The notes below the pieces were generated by a model, which worked only from the letters and a program-made list of their open reading frames with translations, was not told the origin of the DNA and did no database searches. Both the position numbers and the translations under genes were made by a program. A stretch of 64,000 bases of DNA from assembly GCF_022811605.1 (NCBI RefSeq), contig NZ_CP094533.1, positions 62,001 to 126,000 on the forward strand, read 5' to 3'. Numbering within the stretch: position 1 is the first letter of the stretch; each line of letters starts with the position of its first letter. Shown one piece after another: positions 29,235 to 37,597 of the stretch. This DNA comes from Agromyces soli (GTDB lineage Bacteria > Actinomycetota > Actinomycetes > Actinomycetales > Microbacteriaceae).

Positions 29235-30744
29235 CGCGGCCGGTGCCGGTCGAGGCATCCGCCCCGCCCTCCGCGTGGGCTGCGGCCTTCGCGCGCCGCC
29301 TCGCCTCGATGGCGCGCTCGGCGTCGCCGAGCACCGCCTCGTCCATCGCCTGGATGCCGGTGGTGTCGGCCTGCGCGACGGCGTCGGCGAGGTGCACGCT
29401 CGCCTCCCGGCGGGTGCGGGCCCGCTCCGGCAGCATCGCCAGCAGGTAGATCGTGAACGTCACGACGAACGCGGGGATCGTCGCCCCGACCGGGCTCGGC
29501 CAGACGTACACCCAGAGGTAGGAGGCGGTCGCGCCGATCGCCCAGGCGCCCACCGCGATCCAGTTCACCCCGCCGAGGTACCAGTAGCGACCGCCGCGGC
29601 GGCGCAGGAGGTCGACGGTGTAGCTCGCGCGCTTCACGAGGTAGTAGTCCACGATCATGATCGCGAACACCGGCACGAAGAACGCGCCGATCACGATGAG
29701 GAAGTTCGTGAACTGGTCGAGCAGTGCGAGCCAGGTCGCGCCGAGGATCGAGATCGCCCCGACCACGAGCGCCGTCGGCAGGAAGCGCAGCTTCGCCCGG
29801 CCGGCGGCGGCGTGCACGATCGAGGTGGTCATGCCGTAGACGACCATCGAGTTCGTCGCCATCACCGAGACGAAGATGACGATCGCGATCGGGGCGCCGA
29901 ACGCCGCCACGAGCACGCCCGGGTCGAAGGCGAGCGGCTCCCCGCCGCTCAGGATGACGTAGCCGATCGCCGTGGCGCCGAGGGTCATCGCGATGACCGT
30001 GGAGAGGGTGTAGCCGAGTCCCGCGCCGAGGAAGCCGGCCCGGCTCGTCGCGGCGAGCCGGTTGAAGTCGGCCGAGAGCACCGTCCAGCTCACCGCGGTC
30101 GCGACGACGATGTCGAGCACGATCGCGGGGGTCTGCCCGATCGAGGGGTCCGCCGGGATGGCGAAGTAGTCGCCGGGCGCGAAGCTCGTGAAGGCGATGA
30201 CGAAGATCCAGGCGATGATCGCGAGCATGAGCACCGCGAGCCAGGGCTCGACCTTCGCGATGCCCTCGTGGCCGAAGATCGCGAGCAGCACGACGATCGT
30301 CTGGCACAGCACCGAGAACAGGATCGGGTTCGAGAATCCGGTGAGGCTCGACACGAGCGCGTCGACCGTGACGCCGGCGAGCATCGCCTGCACCCAGCTC
30401 CAGCCCATCAGGATGACGAGGTTCGCCGCCATCGGCAGGAACCCGCCGCGCGTGCCGAAGGCCCCGCGGGCGAGCGCCATCGTCGGCAGGCCCGTGCGGG
30501 TGCCGATGTTGCCGATCAGGGTGAGCACGACGGCCCCCGCGACCGTGCCCGCGACGATCATCGTGATCGCGGTGCCGTACTCGACGCCCGGCACGAACAG
30601 GGTGCCGGTGAGCAGGGTCGTGACGACGAGGTTCGCGGCGAGCCAGATCATGCCGATCCGGGGCGTGGACAGGGTGCCGCGGACCGGCCCCGAGGTGTCG
30701 GACTGCGCCGCGAGGCGGCGGTCGAGACGGCGATACAGCGACAT
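29227..30744 (-). CDS. NCS1 family nucleobase/allantoin:cation symporter
   Basis: 505-residue transporter with about 12 hydrophobic helices. Family features: 'LSTPRIGMIWLAANLVVTTLLTG', 'GNIGTRTGLPTMALARGAFGTRGGFLP' (the conserved NCS1 helix 2-3 region), 'LVILMGWSWVQAMLAG', and long alternating spans to about residue 430. A charged cytoplasmic tail of ~60 residues ends the protein. NCS1 members import purines, pyrimidines, hydantoins, allantoin or thiamine with Na+ or H+. ATG 30744 (MSLYRRLDRR) is chosen because CAGGAG sits 6 nt upstream. It is in one operon with a ureohydrolase, an NTF2-like protein and a cyclase. Confidence 0.88.
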   Translation of the reverse strand: MSLYRRLDRRLAAQSDTSGPVRGTLSTPRIGMIWLAANLVVTTLLTGTLFVPGVEYGTAITMIVAGTVAGAVVLTLIGNIGTRTGLPTMALARGAFGTRGGFLPMAANLVILMGWSWVQAMLAGVTVDALVSSLTGFSNPILFSVLCQTIVVLLAIFGHEGIAKVEPWLAVLMLAIIAWIFVIAFTSFAPGDYFAIPADPSIGQTPAIVLDIVVATAVSWTVLSADFNRLAATSRAGFLGAGLGYTLSTVIAMTLGATAIGYVILSGGEPLAFDPGVLVAAFGAPIAIVIFVSVMATNSMVVYGMTTSIVHAAAGRAKLRFLPTALVVGAISILGATWLALLDQFTNFLIVIGAFFVPVFAIMIVDYYLVKRASYTVDLLRRRGGRYWYLGGVNWIAVGAWAIGATASYLWVYVWPSPVGATIPAFVVTFTIYLLAMLPERARTRREASVHLADAVAQADTTGIQAMDEAVLGDAERAIEARRRAKAAAHAEGGADASTGTGRDA

Positions 30745-30784
30745 TGCGTGCTCCTGGGGGAATGTGGGGTTCGGTCGGCGCGGC

Positions 30785-31183
30785 TCAGGCGGATGCCGGC
30801 GAGAGGTGCTCGTGCACGGCGAGCAGCTGCGCGCCGTCGACGCGGAAGACGATGGTCTCCCGCTCGCGGTAGGCGTCCTCGCCCTCGCCCGTGTCGACGC
30901 GGGTCGCGACGTCATGGCTGAAGACGGCGCCGCCGGGGTACGCCTGCACGAGGCGGGCGGTGGAGCGGCAGTCGAGGACGCGCCATCCGCCCTCGACCCA
31001 GCCCTGCCAGAGCGCCTCGTAGGCGGCGCGGTCGTCGAGTCTGGCCGCCTCGGTGTGGAAGAGGAAGCTCGCCTCGGGCGCGAAGCCGGCGAAGTAGCGT
31101 CCGCCGTCGGTCGCCGCGAAGGCGTCGATGATCGCGTCGGCGGCGGCGAGCACCTCCTCGGTGCGCGGGGTGCGGGTGGTCAT
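30785..31183 (-). CDS. NTF2-like (SnoaL/AtzH-type) protein
   Basis: 132-residue protein with the NTF2/SnoaL cone fold: helical start 'EEVLAAADAIIDAFAATDGGRYFAGFAPEASFLFHTE', then 'RAAYEALWQGWVEGGWRVLDCRSTARLVQAYPGGAVFSHDVATRV..ERETIVFRVDGAQLLAVHEHLSP'. This is the DUF4440/AtzH-like layout. Close relatives sit next to amidohydrolases and may be small hydrolases or ligand binders. ATG 31183 has AAGGAG at good spacing. It lies between the ureohydrolase and the transporter, 40 nt before the latter, so co-transcription is likely. Confidence 0.75.
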   Translation of the reverse strand: MTTRTPRTEEVLAAADAIIDAFAATDGGRYFAGFAPEASFLFHTEAARLDDRAAYEALWQGWVEGGWRVLDCRSTARLVQAYPGGAVFSHDVATRVDTGEGEDAYRERETIVFRVDGAQLLAVHEHLSPASA

Positions 31184-31229
31184 CGGGGGTCTCCTTCGAT
31201 CCGGTGCTGCGTCGGGGGTCGGACGCGGT

Positions 31230-32210
31230 TCAGCCGCGCGGGGCCATCGCGCTGATCAGCTCGTACGCGACGTGCGAGGCGGCGACGGCGGTGAGCTGGG
31301 CGTGGTCGTAGGCGGGCGCGACCTCGACGACGTCGGCGCCGACGATGCGCTGGTCGGCGAGGGCGCGGATGATCCGGAGCAGCTCGCGGCTCGTGAGCCC
31401 GCCCGCCTCCGGCGTGCCGGTGCCGGGCGCGTGCGCCGGGTCGAGCACGTCGATGTCGATCGAGAGGTAGAGGGGCTTGCCGTCGATGCGGGCGCGGATG
31501 CGCTCGATCGCCGCCTCGACGCCGCGCTCCTCGATGTCCTCGCTCGTGACGACGGCGAAGCCCAGGCGGGCGTCGTCGCTCAGGTCCTCGACGCCGTAGA
31601 GCGGCCCGCGGGTGCCGACGTGCATGCTCGCCGTCAGGTCGATGAGCCCCTCCTCGGAGGCACGACGGAAGGGGGTGCCGTGGGTGATCGGGGCGCCGAA
31701 GTAGGTGTCCCAGGTGTCGAGGTGCGCGTCGAAGTGAAGCACCGCGACGGGGCCGTGCTGCGCCGTGACGGCGCGGAGCAGCGGCAGCGCGATGGTGTGG
31801 TCGCCGCCGATGACGACCAGGCGGTCGGCCTGCTCGGCGAGCGCCCGCGCGCCGGCCTCGACGTCGGCGACGGCCTCGTCGATGCTGAACGGGTTCACGG
31901 CGAGGTCGCCGGCGTCGGCGACCTGCTGCACGGCGAAGGGCTCGACGCCCTGCGCCGGGTTGAAGGGGCGGAGCAGGCGCGATGCCTCGCGCACGTGCGC
32001 GGGACCGAACCGCGCGCCGGGCCGGTAGCTGACGCCGCTGTCGAACGGCACGCCGACGACGGCGATGTCCGCGTGCTCGACGTCCTCGAGCCGCGGCAGC
32101 CGGGCGAAGGTGGCGATGCCCGCGAAGCGCGGCACGCGGCTCGCGTCGACCGGGCCGATCGGCTGCGCTCGCTCGGTGGGCTGCGGCTCGGGCACGTCGT
32201 TGGGTTGCAT
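31230..32210 (-). CDS. Ureohydrolase (agmatinase/guanidinobutyrase family)
   Basis: 326-residue binuclear-metal ureohydrolase. Motifs: '[33 protein letters not shown]', '[17 protein letters not shown]' (GGDH), '[12 protein letters not shown]' (DAHxD), and '[23 protein letters not shown]' (SxDxDxxDP..). It hydrolyses a guanidino group to urea plus an amine; agmatine, guanidinobutyrate or other guanidines are possible. First gene of an operon with NTF2-like, NCS1 transporter and cyclase genes, and divergent from an XRE-cupin regulator. ATG 32210 follows an unusually AT-rich stretch (32208-32240) with AAAGG as possible ribosome-binding site. Confidence 0.88.
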   Translation of the reverse strand: MQPNDVPEPQPTERAQPIGPVDASRVPRFAGIATFARLPRLEDVEHADIAVVGVPFDSGVSYRPGARFGPAHVREASRLLRPFNPAQGVEPFAVQQVADAGDLAVNPFSIDEAVADVEAGARALAEQADRLVVIGGDHTIALPLLRAVTAQHGPVAVLHFDAHLDTWDTYFGAPITHGTPFRRASEEGLIDLTASMHVGTRGPLYGVEDLSDDARLGFAVVTSEDIEERGVEAAIERIRARIDGKPLYLSIDIDVLDPAHAPGTGTPEAGGLTSRELLRIIRALADQRIVGADVVEVAPAYDHAQLTAVAASHVAYELISAMAPRG

Positions 32211-32366
32211 ATTAGTAAACCTTTGATATTCTGGATGAAACTCGCGGGCCATGCTACGGCGTGGAATGCGGCGACGCAAGCATGCGTGCGCCGCATCCCT
32301 CCGGCCGCGCCCATCGCCAGTCGGACCGGCGGGCCATCCGCGATCCGAACCGAGCGAAGGAGCCGC
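32211..32366. promoter_or_regulatory. Divergent regulatory region, ureohydrolase operon / XRE-cupin regulator
   Basis: 156-nt gap with a low-GC segment (about 32208-32240, 'attagtaaacctttgatatt') next to the ureohydrolase start, the probable promoter and operator area. Outer ATAT...ATAT symmetry is present but weak. GAAGGAG (32356-32362) serves the regulator. Confidence 0.4.
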
Positions 32367-32954
32367 ATGCGCCGCGCCGTCCCACCAGGCCCCAGCTCCT
32401 CGCCGCTCGCGATCGGCGCGCACCTGCGCAACGCGCGTACGGCCCAAGGGCTCACCCTCGCCCAGCTCGCCGAGGCGAGCGGACTGACGAAGGGCTTCAT
32501 CAGCCGCCTCGAGCGCGACGAGACCTCCCCCTCCGTGGCGACGCTGCTGCAGCTCTGCCAGGTGCTCTCGCTGCCGATCGGCTCACTGTTCGCCGAACCC
32601 GAGATCCAGGTCGTCGGCTACGACGACGCGCCCCGGGTGAACTTCGGCGGCACGCACGTGACCGAGCGGCTCATGTCGCCGCGCAGCGAGTCGCGGGTGC
32701 AGCTGCTGCGCTCGGAGATGGCCCCGGGGGCGTCCGGGGGCGGCGAGCTCTACACGATCTCGAGCGACGTCGAGGTGCTGCACGTGCTGTCGGGGGCGCT
32801 GACGGTGCGATTCGTCGACCGCGACGTCCAGCTCGTCGCGGGCGACGCGCTCACCTTCCCCGGGCGCGAACCCCACAGTTGGACCGCCGACCCCGAGCTC
32901 GGCGCCGAGGTCATGTGGGTCATCGTTCCCGCGCCGTGGAGCGGCACGAGCTAG
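32367..32954 (+). CDS. XRE family regulator with cupin sensor domain
   Basis: 195-residue regulator: HTH about residues 14-70 ('[52 protein letters not shown]') and a cupin domain from ~85 ('[59 protein letters not shown]'). Such proteins usually sense a small amine or polyamine-type ligand and control neighbouring transport and catabolism genes. Divergence from the ureohydrolase-transporter operon makes that operon the likely target. ATG 32367 has GAAGGAG 4 nt upstream. Its stop overlaps the convergent DUF6194 gene by 4 nt. Confidence 0.9.
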   Translation: MRRAVPPGPSSSPLAIGAHLRNARTAQGLTLAQLAEASGLTKGFISRLERDETSPSVATLLQLCQVLSLPIGSLFAEPEIQVVGYDDAPRVNFGGTHVTERLMSPRSESRVQLLRSEMAPGASGGGELYTISSDVEVLHVLSGALTVRFVDRDVQLVAGDALTFPGREPHSWTADPELGAEVMWVIVPAPWSGTS

Positions 32955-33436
32955 GCCCGCTCGACCCCCTTGCCGCGGCGCGCGCCGAGGCGCGCCGTGC
33001 GGCGGCGGGCCGCCTCGTGCGCCGCGCGCAGCAGCGCCACGAGCTCGTCGAAGGTCTCGCTGGGATTCACCACGGCCAGCCAGCCGTTCGGTCCGTACAC
33101 GGGGTGCGGGCCGAGCACGTCGACGGCCGTGAAATCCCGGTGCACCGCGAGGGAGCGCGGGTCCTCCCCCGTCACTCGCCGGAACGTCGCCCGATCGACG
33201 TGCACGTTGACACGGTACCTGCCGGGCTCGTCGAGGCGCGAGGCGGTGTCGTCCGGGTAGTCCTTCGTCACGATCGTGCCGTACGGCTGGGTGCGCTCCG
33301 GCATCCGTCCGTCGGGGGCGTGGTAGAAGAAGGCGTCGCCCCAGGCGAGCTCGGGAAACGGCCCGCCCGGGGCGGGCTCGACGACGAGCACGCCGTCGAA
33401 GGAGCGGACGGCGTCGAGGATCTGCTGCATACTCAT
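32951..33436 (-). CDS. DUF6194 family protein
   Basis: 161-residue protein of the actinobacterial DUF6194 family: 'QQILDAVRSFDGVLVVEPAPGGPFPELAWGDAFFYHAPDG', 'QPYGTIVTKDYPDDTASRLDEPGRYRVNVHVDRATFRRVTGED', 'DVLGPHPVYGPNGWLAVVNPSETFDELVALLRAAHE'. No enzymatic motif is known to me. It resembles DUF1801/YdhG-like small proteins in size. Start: three in-frame ATGs (33439, 33436, 33430); 33436 is chosen because CACACT lies 6 nt upstream. It is divergent from the double-MerR gene. Confidence 0.75.
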   Translation of the reverse strand: MSMQQILDAVRSFDGVLVVEPAPGGPFPELAWGDAFFYHAPDGRMPERTQPYGTIVTKDYPDDTASRLDEPGRYRVNVHVDRATFRRVTGEDPRSLAVHRDFTAVDVLGPHPVYGPNGWLAVVNPSETFDELVALLRAAHEAARRRTARLGARRGKGVERA

Positions 33437-33442
33437 CATTCG

Positions 33443-33448
33443 AGTGTG
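33443..33448 (-). promoter_or_regulatory. Leaderless -10 element of the DUF6194 gene
   Basis: CACACT on the minus strand, 6 nt before ATG 33436 (3 nt before ATG 33439). Confidence 0.4.
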
Positions 33449-33475
33449 AACTTCAAGTGCTTCTTGGGGGTGTGC

Positions 33476-34234
33476 ATGGCGCGCGAACTGCGCACGGCCG
33501 AACTCGCCCGCGCCGCCGGGTACTCCGACCAGCAAGTGCGCGATCTCGAACGCCTCGGCGTGATCCCGCCGGCCGCGCGCTCGGCCAACGGGTACCGCAG
33601 CTACACCGGCGCGCACCTCGTCGCCCTCCGCGCCTACCGTGCGCTCGCGCTGGCGATCGGACCGGTCGCCGCGCGCGCCGCGCTCGCCGAGCTCCGCACG
33701 CGGCCGCTCGCCGACGCGGCAGCGGTGGTCGACGAACTGCACGCGGGGATCTCCCGCGAGCGGGAGCGGGTGCGGGCGGCGCTGGCGGGGCTCGCGGCGA
33801 TCGCGACGGATGCCTCGGCGGCTGAGCCCTCGGCGGAGACGATGTCGATCACCGAGCTGGCCGCGGCGCTCGGCGTGCGCAGCTCGACGCTGCGCTTCTG
33901 GGAGGCCGAGAGCCTGCTCAGCCCCGATCGCGTCGGTTCCGTCGCGGCCCGCAGCTACCCGCCGCCGCAGATCGTCGTCGCGCGCATCGTCGCGGCCCTC
34001 CGCGAGGGCGGCGCCGGCATCCCTGAGGTGCGGGCCGTGGTCGACACCCTCGGCGAGCCGGCCGGCGTGGCGAGCGCCTCCGCCGCCCTCGACGGTCGAC
34101 TCCGAGCACTCGCCGCGCGCAGCGCGAAACTCCTTCGGGCGAGCGCGGCGCTCGTCGAACTGATCGAGGGGCTCGACACCGCCGGTCCGTCCGTTCCATC
34201 CGCACCATCCGCTCACAGGGGACGTGTCGGCTGA
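33476..34234 (+). CDS. Regulator with two tandem MerR-type DNA-binding domains
   Basis: 252-residue protein. The first MerR-like winged helix is at about residues 5-55 ('RTAELARAAGYSDQQVRDLERLGVIPPAARSANGYRSYTGAHLVALRAYRAL'); a helical spacer follows. The second starts near 123 ('SITELAAALGVRSSTLRFWEAESLLSPDRVGSVAARSYPPPQIVVARIVAALREGG'), and a helical tail may form the dimer coiled coil. Normal MerR proteins have one such domain. It could bind extended or looped sites as a monomer or dimer. ATG 33476 is chosen by the domain start; no strong ribosome-binding sequence apart from GGGGG. Likely partner or target: the divergent DUF6194 gene. Confidence 0.8.
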   Translation: MARELRTAELARAAGYSDQQVRDLERLGVIPPAARSANGYRSYTGAHLVALRAYRALALAIGPVAARAALAELRTRPLADAAAVVDELHAGISRERERVRAALAGLAAIATDASAAEPSAETMSITELAAALGVRSSTLRFWEAESLLSPDRVGSVAARSYPPPQIVVARIVAALREGGAGIPEVRAVVDTLGEPAGVASASAALDGRLRALAARSAKLLRASAALVELIEGLDTAGPSVPSAPSAHRGRVG

Positions 34235-34281
34235 GCTATCCACATTCGAACGGGATTTCGAAGCTCTCGAGCCGATCCGCG

Positions 34282-34287
34282 TAGCGT
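34282..34287 (+). promoter_or_regulatory. Leaderless -10 element of the DUF222-HNH gene
   Basis: TAGCGT 6 nt before ATG 34294. Confidence 0.5.
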
Positions 34288-34293
34288 CGAGGT

Positions 34294-35760
34294 ATGGAAC
34301 CTCCCACCGACCCGCGCGTTCGGGCCGCCGCACTCACCGCGCTGGCAGAGCGTCTCGACGCCCTCGGTGCCGCATGGCAGGGCGGAACCATCATCGGCGC
34401 CCCGGCCCCGCCTCCGGGCGATGCCGGCGCCGTCGATGCGCGGGCGCTGAGCGACGACGGGCTCGTCCGGGTGCTCGGGGCGGTCGCCGAACTCGCGCGC
34501 GCGGTCGACGCGATCGGCAGCGCCTGCGCGGCCGAACTCGCGTCGAGGTGCACCGGTATCCCGGGCGACGACCCCGCGCGCGATCGCGGCTACGCGAATC
34601 CCGCCCGGCTCGTCGCCGACGCGACGCGCACGCGCCTTCGCGACGCGCACGCGCTGATCGCCGTCGGCGCGGCGACCGCTGAGCGCAGTTCGCTCGCGGG
34701 CGAGTCACTGCCACCGCGGTTCGCCCACCTGGCCGCCGGCCTCGGGGCCGCGACGATCGGGCTCGACGCTGCAGAGACCATCCGACGCTTCCTCGACCGG
34801 GTCGCGCCTCGCGTCGCCGCTCCCGCGCTCGAGGCCGCCGAGCGGTTCCTCGTCGAGCAGGCGGGCGAGGTCGGGCCCGAACGGCTGACGCAGCTCGTCA
34901 AGCTCCTCGAAGCCCGACTCGACCCCGACGGCGTGCGGCCGCGCGAAGACGAGCTGCGCGCACGGCGAGGGCTGCGCATCTGGGAGGACGCGGCGGGCAT
35001 GGTGAACGTTCGCGGCGCGTTCGACCCGGTGAACGGCGCCGCTGTGAAAGCCGCCGTCGACGGGCTCGTCGGCGCCGAGCTGCACCGCGCGCGTGACGCC
35101 GGGCACGGGCACGGGCACGGGCACGGGCACGGGCACGACGATGCCCGCGTCGCCGAACACCGCACCATCGCCCAGCTGAACGCCGACGCCCTCGCCGACC
35201 TCGCACGGCACGCGCTCGGCTGCACCTCGGTTCCCACCCTGCGGCAGACCACCGTCGTGATTCGCGCCGATGCCGAGGCGCTCCTCACCGAGCACGGGCA
35301 CGGCACGATCGACGGGCTCGAGCAGCCGATCTCGATCGCGAGCGTTCGTGCGCTCATCACCGGCGCAGGCATCGCGCCACTGTTCGTCGGCGAGGGTAGC
35401 GAACCGCTGCAGCTCGGCCGCTCGGTCCGCCTGTTCAGCCCGGCCCAGAAGCTCGCGCTCGCCGATCGCGACGGCGGGTGCGCCTGGCCTCACTGCTCGC
35501 GCCCGCCGTCGCACACCGAGGCGCACCACCTCGCCTGGTGGCATCGCGACGACGGCCGCACCGACCTCGACAACGGCATCCTGCTCTGCAGCCACCATCA
35601 CCACCGCGTCCACGACGACGGCTGGCGCATCATCGTCCGAGCAGGCCAGCGCTGGTTCATCCCGCCGCCGCACGTCGACCCGCACGGCGTCCCGATCGCC
35701 GCCAACACCTCCGCCGATCGACGGATGAGACTACTCGCCCGCGCGATGGCGGCGGCGTAA
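34294..35760 (+). CDS. DUF222 / HNH endonuclease domain protein
   Basis: 488-residue protein of the actinobacterial 13E12-type repeat family. DUF222 covers about residues 30-330 (helical, 'RGYANPARLVADATRTRLRDAHALIAVG', 'GLRIWEDAAGMVNVRGAFDPVNGAAVKAAVDGLV'). The HNH domain lies near residues 385-445 ('LALADRDGGCAWPHCSRPPSHTEAHHLAWW' ... 'TDLDNGILLCSHHHHRVHDDGW') with the Cys-x4-Cys metal site and HH-N-H catalytic pattern. A Gly-His dipeptide run interrupts DUF222 near residue 270. These genes occur in many copies in actinobacterial genomes; mobility or nuclease roles are unproven. ATG 34294 has TAGCGT 6 nt upstream. Confidence 0.9.
   Translation: MEPPTDPRVRAAALTALAERLDALGAAWQGGTIIGAPAPPPGDAGAVDARALSDDGLVRVLGAVAELARAVDAIGSACAAELASRCTGIPGDDPARDRGYANPARLVADATRTRLRDAHALIAVGAATAERSSLAGESLPPRFAHLAAGLGAATIGLDAAETIRRFLDRVAPRVAAPALEAAERFLVEQAGEVGPERLTQLVKLLEARLDPDGVRPREDELRARRGLRIWEDAAGMVNVRGAFDPVNGAAVKAAVDGLVGAELHRARDAGHGHGHGHGHGHDDARVAEHRTIAQLNADALADLARHALGCTSVPTLRQTTVVIRADAEALLTEHGHGTIDGLEQPISIASVRALITGAGIAPLFVGEGSEPLQLGRSVRLFSPAQKLALADRDGGCAWPHCSRPPSHTEAHHLAWWHRDDGRTDLDNGILLCSHHHHRVHDDGWRIIVRAGQRWFIPPPHVDPHGVPIAANTSADRRMRLLARAMAAA
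35101..35136 (+). repeat. Hexanucleotide repeat GGGCAC x6 inside the DUF222-HNH gene
   Basis: Six perfect copies in frame encode (Gly-His)6. Slippage would change the length by whole dipeptides without a frameshift. Confidence 0.9.
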
Positions 35761-35780
35761 GGCAGACAGCCCCGCGGGGG

Positions 35781-36413
35781 TCAGGCCGGCCGCACCGGTT
35801 GACGCAACACCGTTCGGAGCTTCTCGGGCGGGGTGCGGCGGGCGTCGCTCAAGTAGATCTCGTGGTGGTCTCCGGCGAAGGTGAGCCCGTGCTCGGGCAT
35901 GAACACATCGTGCAGCTTCGCGAGCGTCGGCCCCTCGTCGTCGTACGAGCCGAGGTGCAGGATCTGCACGCACCGACCCTCGTGCAACCGGCGCAGCTCG
36001 AGGCGCTCGATCGCGTCGCGCAGCTCGGCCGGCGCCTTCTCGAGGGCGCGGGCACGGGCGACCGCGAGGTGCGAGCCGTCGAGCCACTCGGGCTGCACGA
36101 CGAGCATGGTCCAGCTCCACGCGGACTTGTCGCGGGAGACGAAACTCGTCGGATCGTCGGCCCGCCACAGTCCCTCGAGCGGCGCGACCACGAGGTCTCG
36201 GCCGAGCTCGCGCTTGCTCAGGAACTTCAGCGCGTAGGCGACCGAGTACAGCGCTTGCACGGCTTGGGCGTAGGCGGGCGCGGTGTTCGGATCGCCGTGG
36301 CCGTCGATCGCGAGCGCCTGCATGGGCGGCACGTCGACGACGGAGAAGTCGCGCGCGCTCGGCGCGTAGAGCGACCGGAACTCGCGCTTGACGTCGTACT
36401 TCGCCTCGACCAT
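35781..36413 (-). CDS. GyrI-like small-molecule-binding domain protein
   Basis: 210-residue protein of the GyrI-like (BmrR ligand-binding, SOUL-like) family: 'KYDVKREFRSLYAPSARDFSVVDVPPMQALAIDGHGDPNTAPAYAQAVQALYSVAYALKFLSK', 'LEGLWRADDP', 'WSWTMLVVQPEW', 'VQILHLGSYDDEGPTLAKLHDVF' and 'HHEIYLSDARRTPPEKLRTVLRQPV'. No DNA-binding domain is attached. These stand-alone forms bind or hydrolyse hydrophobic cyclic compounds in some cases. ATG 36413 is preferred because TATCGT lies 6 nt upstream and the homologous region starts there. It converges on the DUF222-HNH gene (20-nt gap). Confidence 0.85.
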   Translation of the reverse strand: MVEAKYDVKREFRSLYAPSARDFSVVDVPPMQALAIDGHGDPNTAPAYAQAVQALYSVAYALKFLSKRELGRDLVVAPLEGLWRADDPTSFVSRDKSAWSWTMLVVQPEWLDGSHLAVARARALEKAPAELRDAIERLELRRLHEGRCVQILHLGSYDDEGPTLAKLHDVFMPEHGLTFAGDHHEIYLSDARRTPPEKLRTVLRQPVRPA

Positions 36414-36419
36414 GCCGCG

Positions 36420-36425
36420 ACGATA
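36420..36425 (-). promoter_or_regulatory. Leaderless -10 element of the GyrI-like gene
   Basis: TATCGT on the minus strand, 6 nt before ATG 36413. Confidence 0.5.
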
Positions 36426-36459
36426 GCGCCGACCGGTGACACCGAGGGCGCCGACGAGC

Positions 36460-36843
36460 TCAGAACGCCGACAGCAGCGCGCTCTGCAGCAGGCTCGCGA
36501 TGAGCGTGAGGAGCGCCGCCCCGCCGAGCGCGACACCCGCGCCGGCTCGAGCCCGCCCTGATCCGCGCCGCACGAGCACGACGATCCCCGTCGCGACCGC
36601 GACGAGCGCGCAGAGCGCGACGAGCACGCCCTGCACGAGCTGCACCACGTTCAGCAGCGTCACGAGATCGACTGCCGCGCCGGCGGTCGTGTAGATCATC
36701 GGCAGCGCCAGCTGGAACGCCACCTGCAGCGCCACGAGGACGAGCCCGGCCACGAGCGAGACCACCGCGAGCGCCGAGCTCGCGCGCGGCGAAGGGGGCT
36801 GCGGCGAGTACTGCGGCTGCACGGAGGGGTCGCTGGCGCTCAT
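36460..36843 (-). CDS. Hypothetical membrane protein, Pro-rich N-terminus
   Basis: 127-residue protein: a short Pro/Ser/Gln-rich cytoplasmic tail (about residues 1-25) and three or four hydrophobic segments (about 26-50, 58-85, 75-95 and 105-127). It is not a family I recognise by motif; it resembles DUF4190/DUF4064-like actinobacterial proteins in its layout. The start is uncertain: ATG 36843 and ATG 36852 are both in frame, and neither has a clear ribosome-binding site. It stands between the GyrI-like gene and the XRE-cupin gene on the same strand, with 46 nt to the former. Confidence 0.6.
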   Translation of the reverse strand: MSASDPSVQPQYSPQPPSPRASSALAVVSLVAGLVLVALQVAFQLALPMIYTTAGAAVDLVTLLNVVQLVQGVLVALCALVAVATGIVVLVRRGSGRARAGAGVALGGAALLTLIASLLQSALLSAF

Positions 36844-36906
36844 GGGCCTCATGATGCCGCATCCGCATCCCCCGGTCGAGGGGCAGGACTCCCCGTGACG
36901 CCCGGA

Positions 36907-37524
36907 CTACGCCTCGACGGTTCGCAGATGGACGCGCTCGCCCTGCGCGCTCAGCAGGTTCAGCACCTCCGCGGGCTCGGCGGAGGCGCTCACCATGCCG
37001 TGCGGCACCCGGGTATCGAATTCGGCGGCCTCGCCGGGCTCGAGCACGAGCTCCTCGTCGCCGAGGGCGAGCCGCACCCTGCCGCTCAGCACGTAGATCC
37101 AGTCGTATCCGCCGTGCGTGCGCTGCGGCACCGGCGACTCGGGCGGATGCCCCGGCAGCACCATCTTGTACGCGTGCAGTCCGGGGGTGTCGCGGGTGAG
37201 GGGGATGATCGCCTTCCCATCCCGGTAGAAGGGCTTGGGCCGCACTCGCGGGTCCGCGATCTGCGGGGCGCCGACGAGGTCGTCGAGACTCACCCGGTAG
37301 GCGGTGGCGAGCCGCATCAGCAGGTCGAGCGTCGGCCGCCGGCCGCCCGACTCCAGGCGCGAGAGCGTGCTCACCGAGATGCCGGTGCGCTCGGAGAGCT
37401 CGGCGAGGGTCGCCCCACGGCGCTGGCGGAGCGCCCGCAGCCGCGGCGCGACGGCGTCGAGCGATCGCTCGAGTTCGTCGGGCTGCGATCCTGGCTCGAG
37501 TTCCGGATCCCATCCCTGCGTCAT
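36907..37524 (-). CDS. XRE family regulator with cupin domain
   Basis: 205-residue regulator: HTH near residues 25-75 ('RLRALRQRRGATLAELSERTGISVSTLSRLESGGRRPTLDLLMRLATAYRVSLDDLVG') and a C-terminal cupin ('RTHGGYDWIYVLSGRVRLALGDEELVLEPGEAAEFDTRVPHGM'). It is divergent from the FAD oxidoreductase at 37605, and overlapping inverted repeats lie between them (37547-37573), so it probably controls that gene. ATG 37524 gives the better spacing to GGGAGG (6 nt); ATG 37527 is adjacent. The ligand is unknown. Confidence 0.88.
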   Translation of the reverse strand: MTQGWDPELEPGSQPDELERSLDAVAPRLRALRQRRGATLAELSERTGISVSTLSRLESGGRRPTLDLLMRLATAYRVSLDDLVGAPQIADPRVRPKPFYRDGKAIIPLTRDTPGLHAYKMVLPGHPPESPVPQRTHGGYDWIYVLSGRVRLALGDEELVLEPGEAAEFDTRVPHGMVSASAEPAEVLNLLSAQGERVHLRTVEA

Positions 37525-37546
37525 CATCAGCCTCCCACGCCCCGCA

Positions 37547-37573
37547 TTTGCTGCTTCGGCAAACCAGCTTGCC
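37547..37573. promoter_or_regulatory. Candidate operator of the XRE-cupin regulator
   Basis: Two overlapping inverted repeats share one half-site: TTTGC-N7-GCAAA (37547-37563) and GGCAA-N6-TTGCC (37558-37573). The position between the divergent genes fits control of both. Confidence 0.45.
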
Positions 37574-37591
37574 ACACTGATGCGGTCACCG

Positions 37592-37597
37592 CAGGAT
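37592..37597 (+). promoter_or_regulatory. -10-like element of the FAD oxidoreductase gene
   Basis: CAGGAT 7 nt before ATG 37605. Confidence 0.35.
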
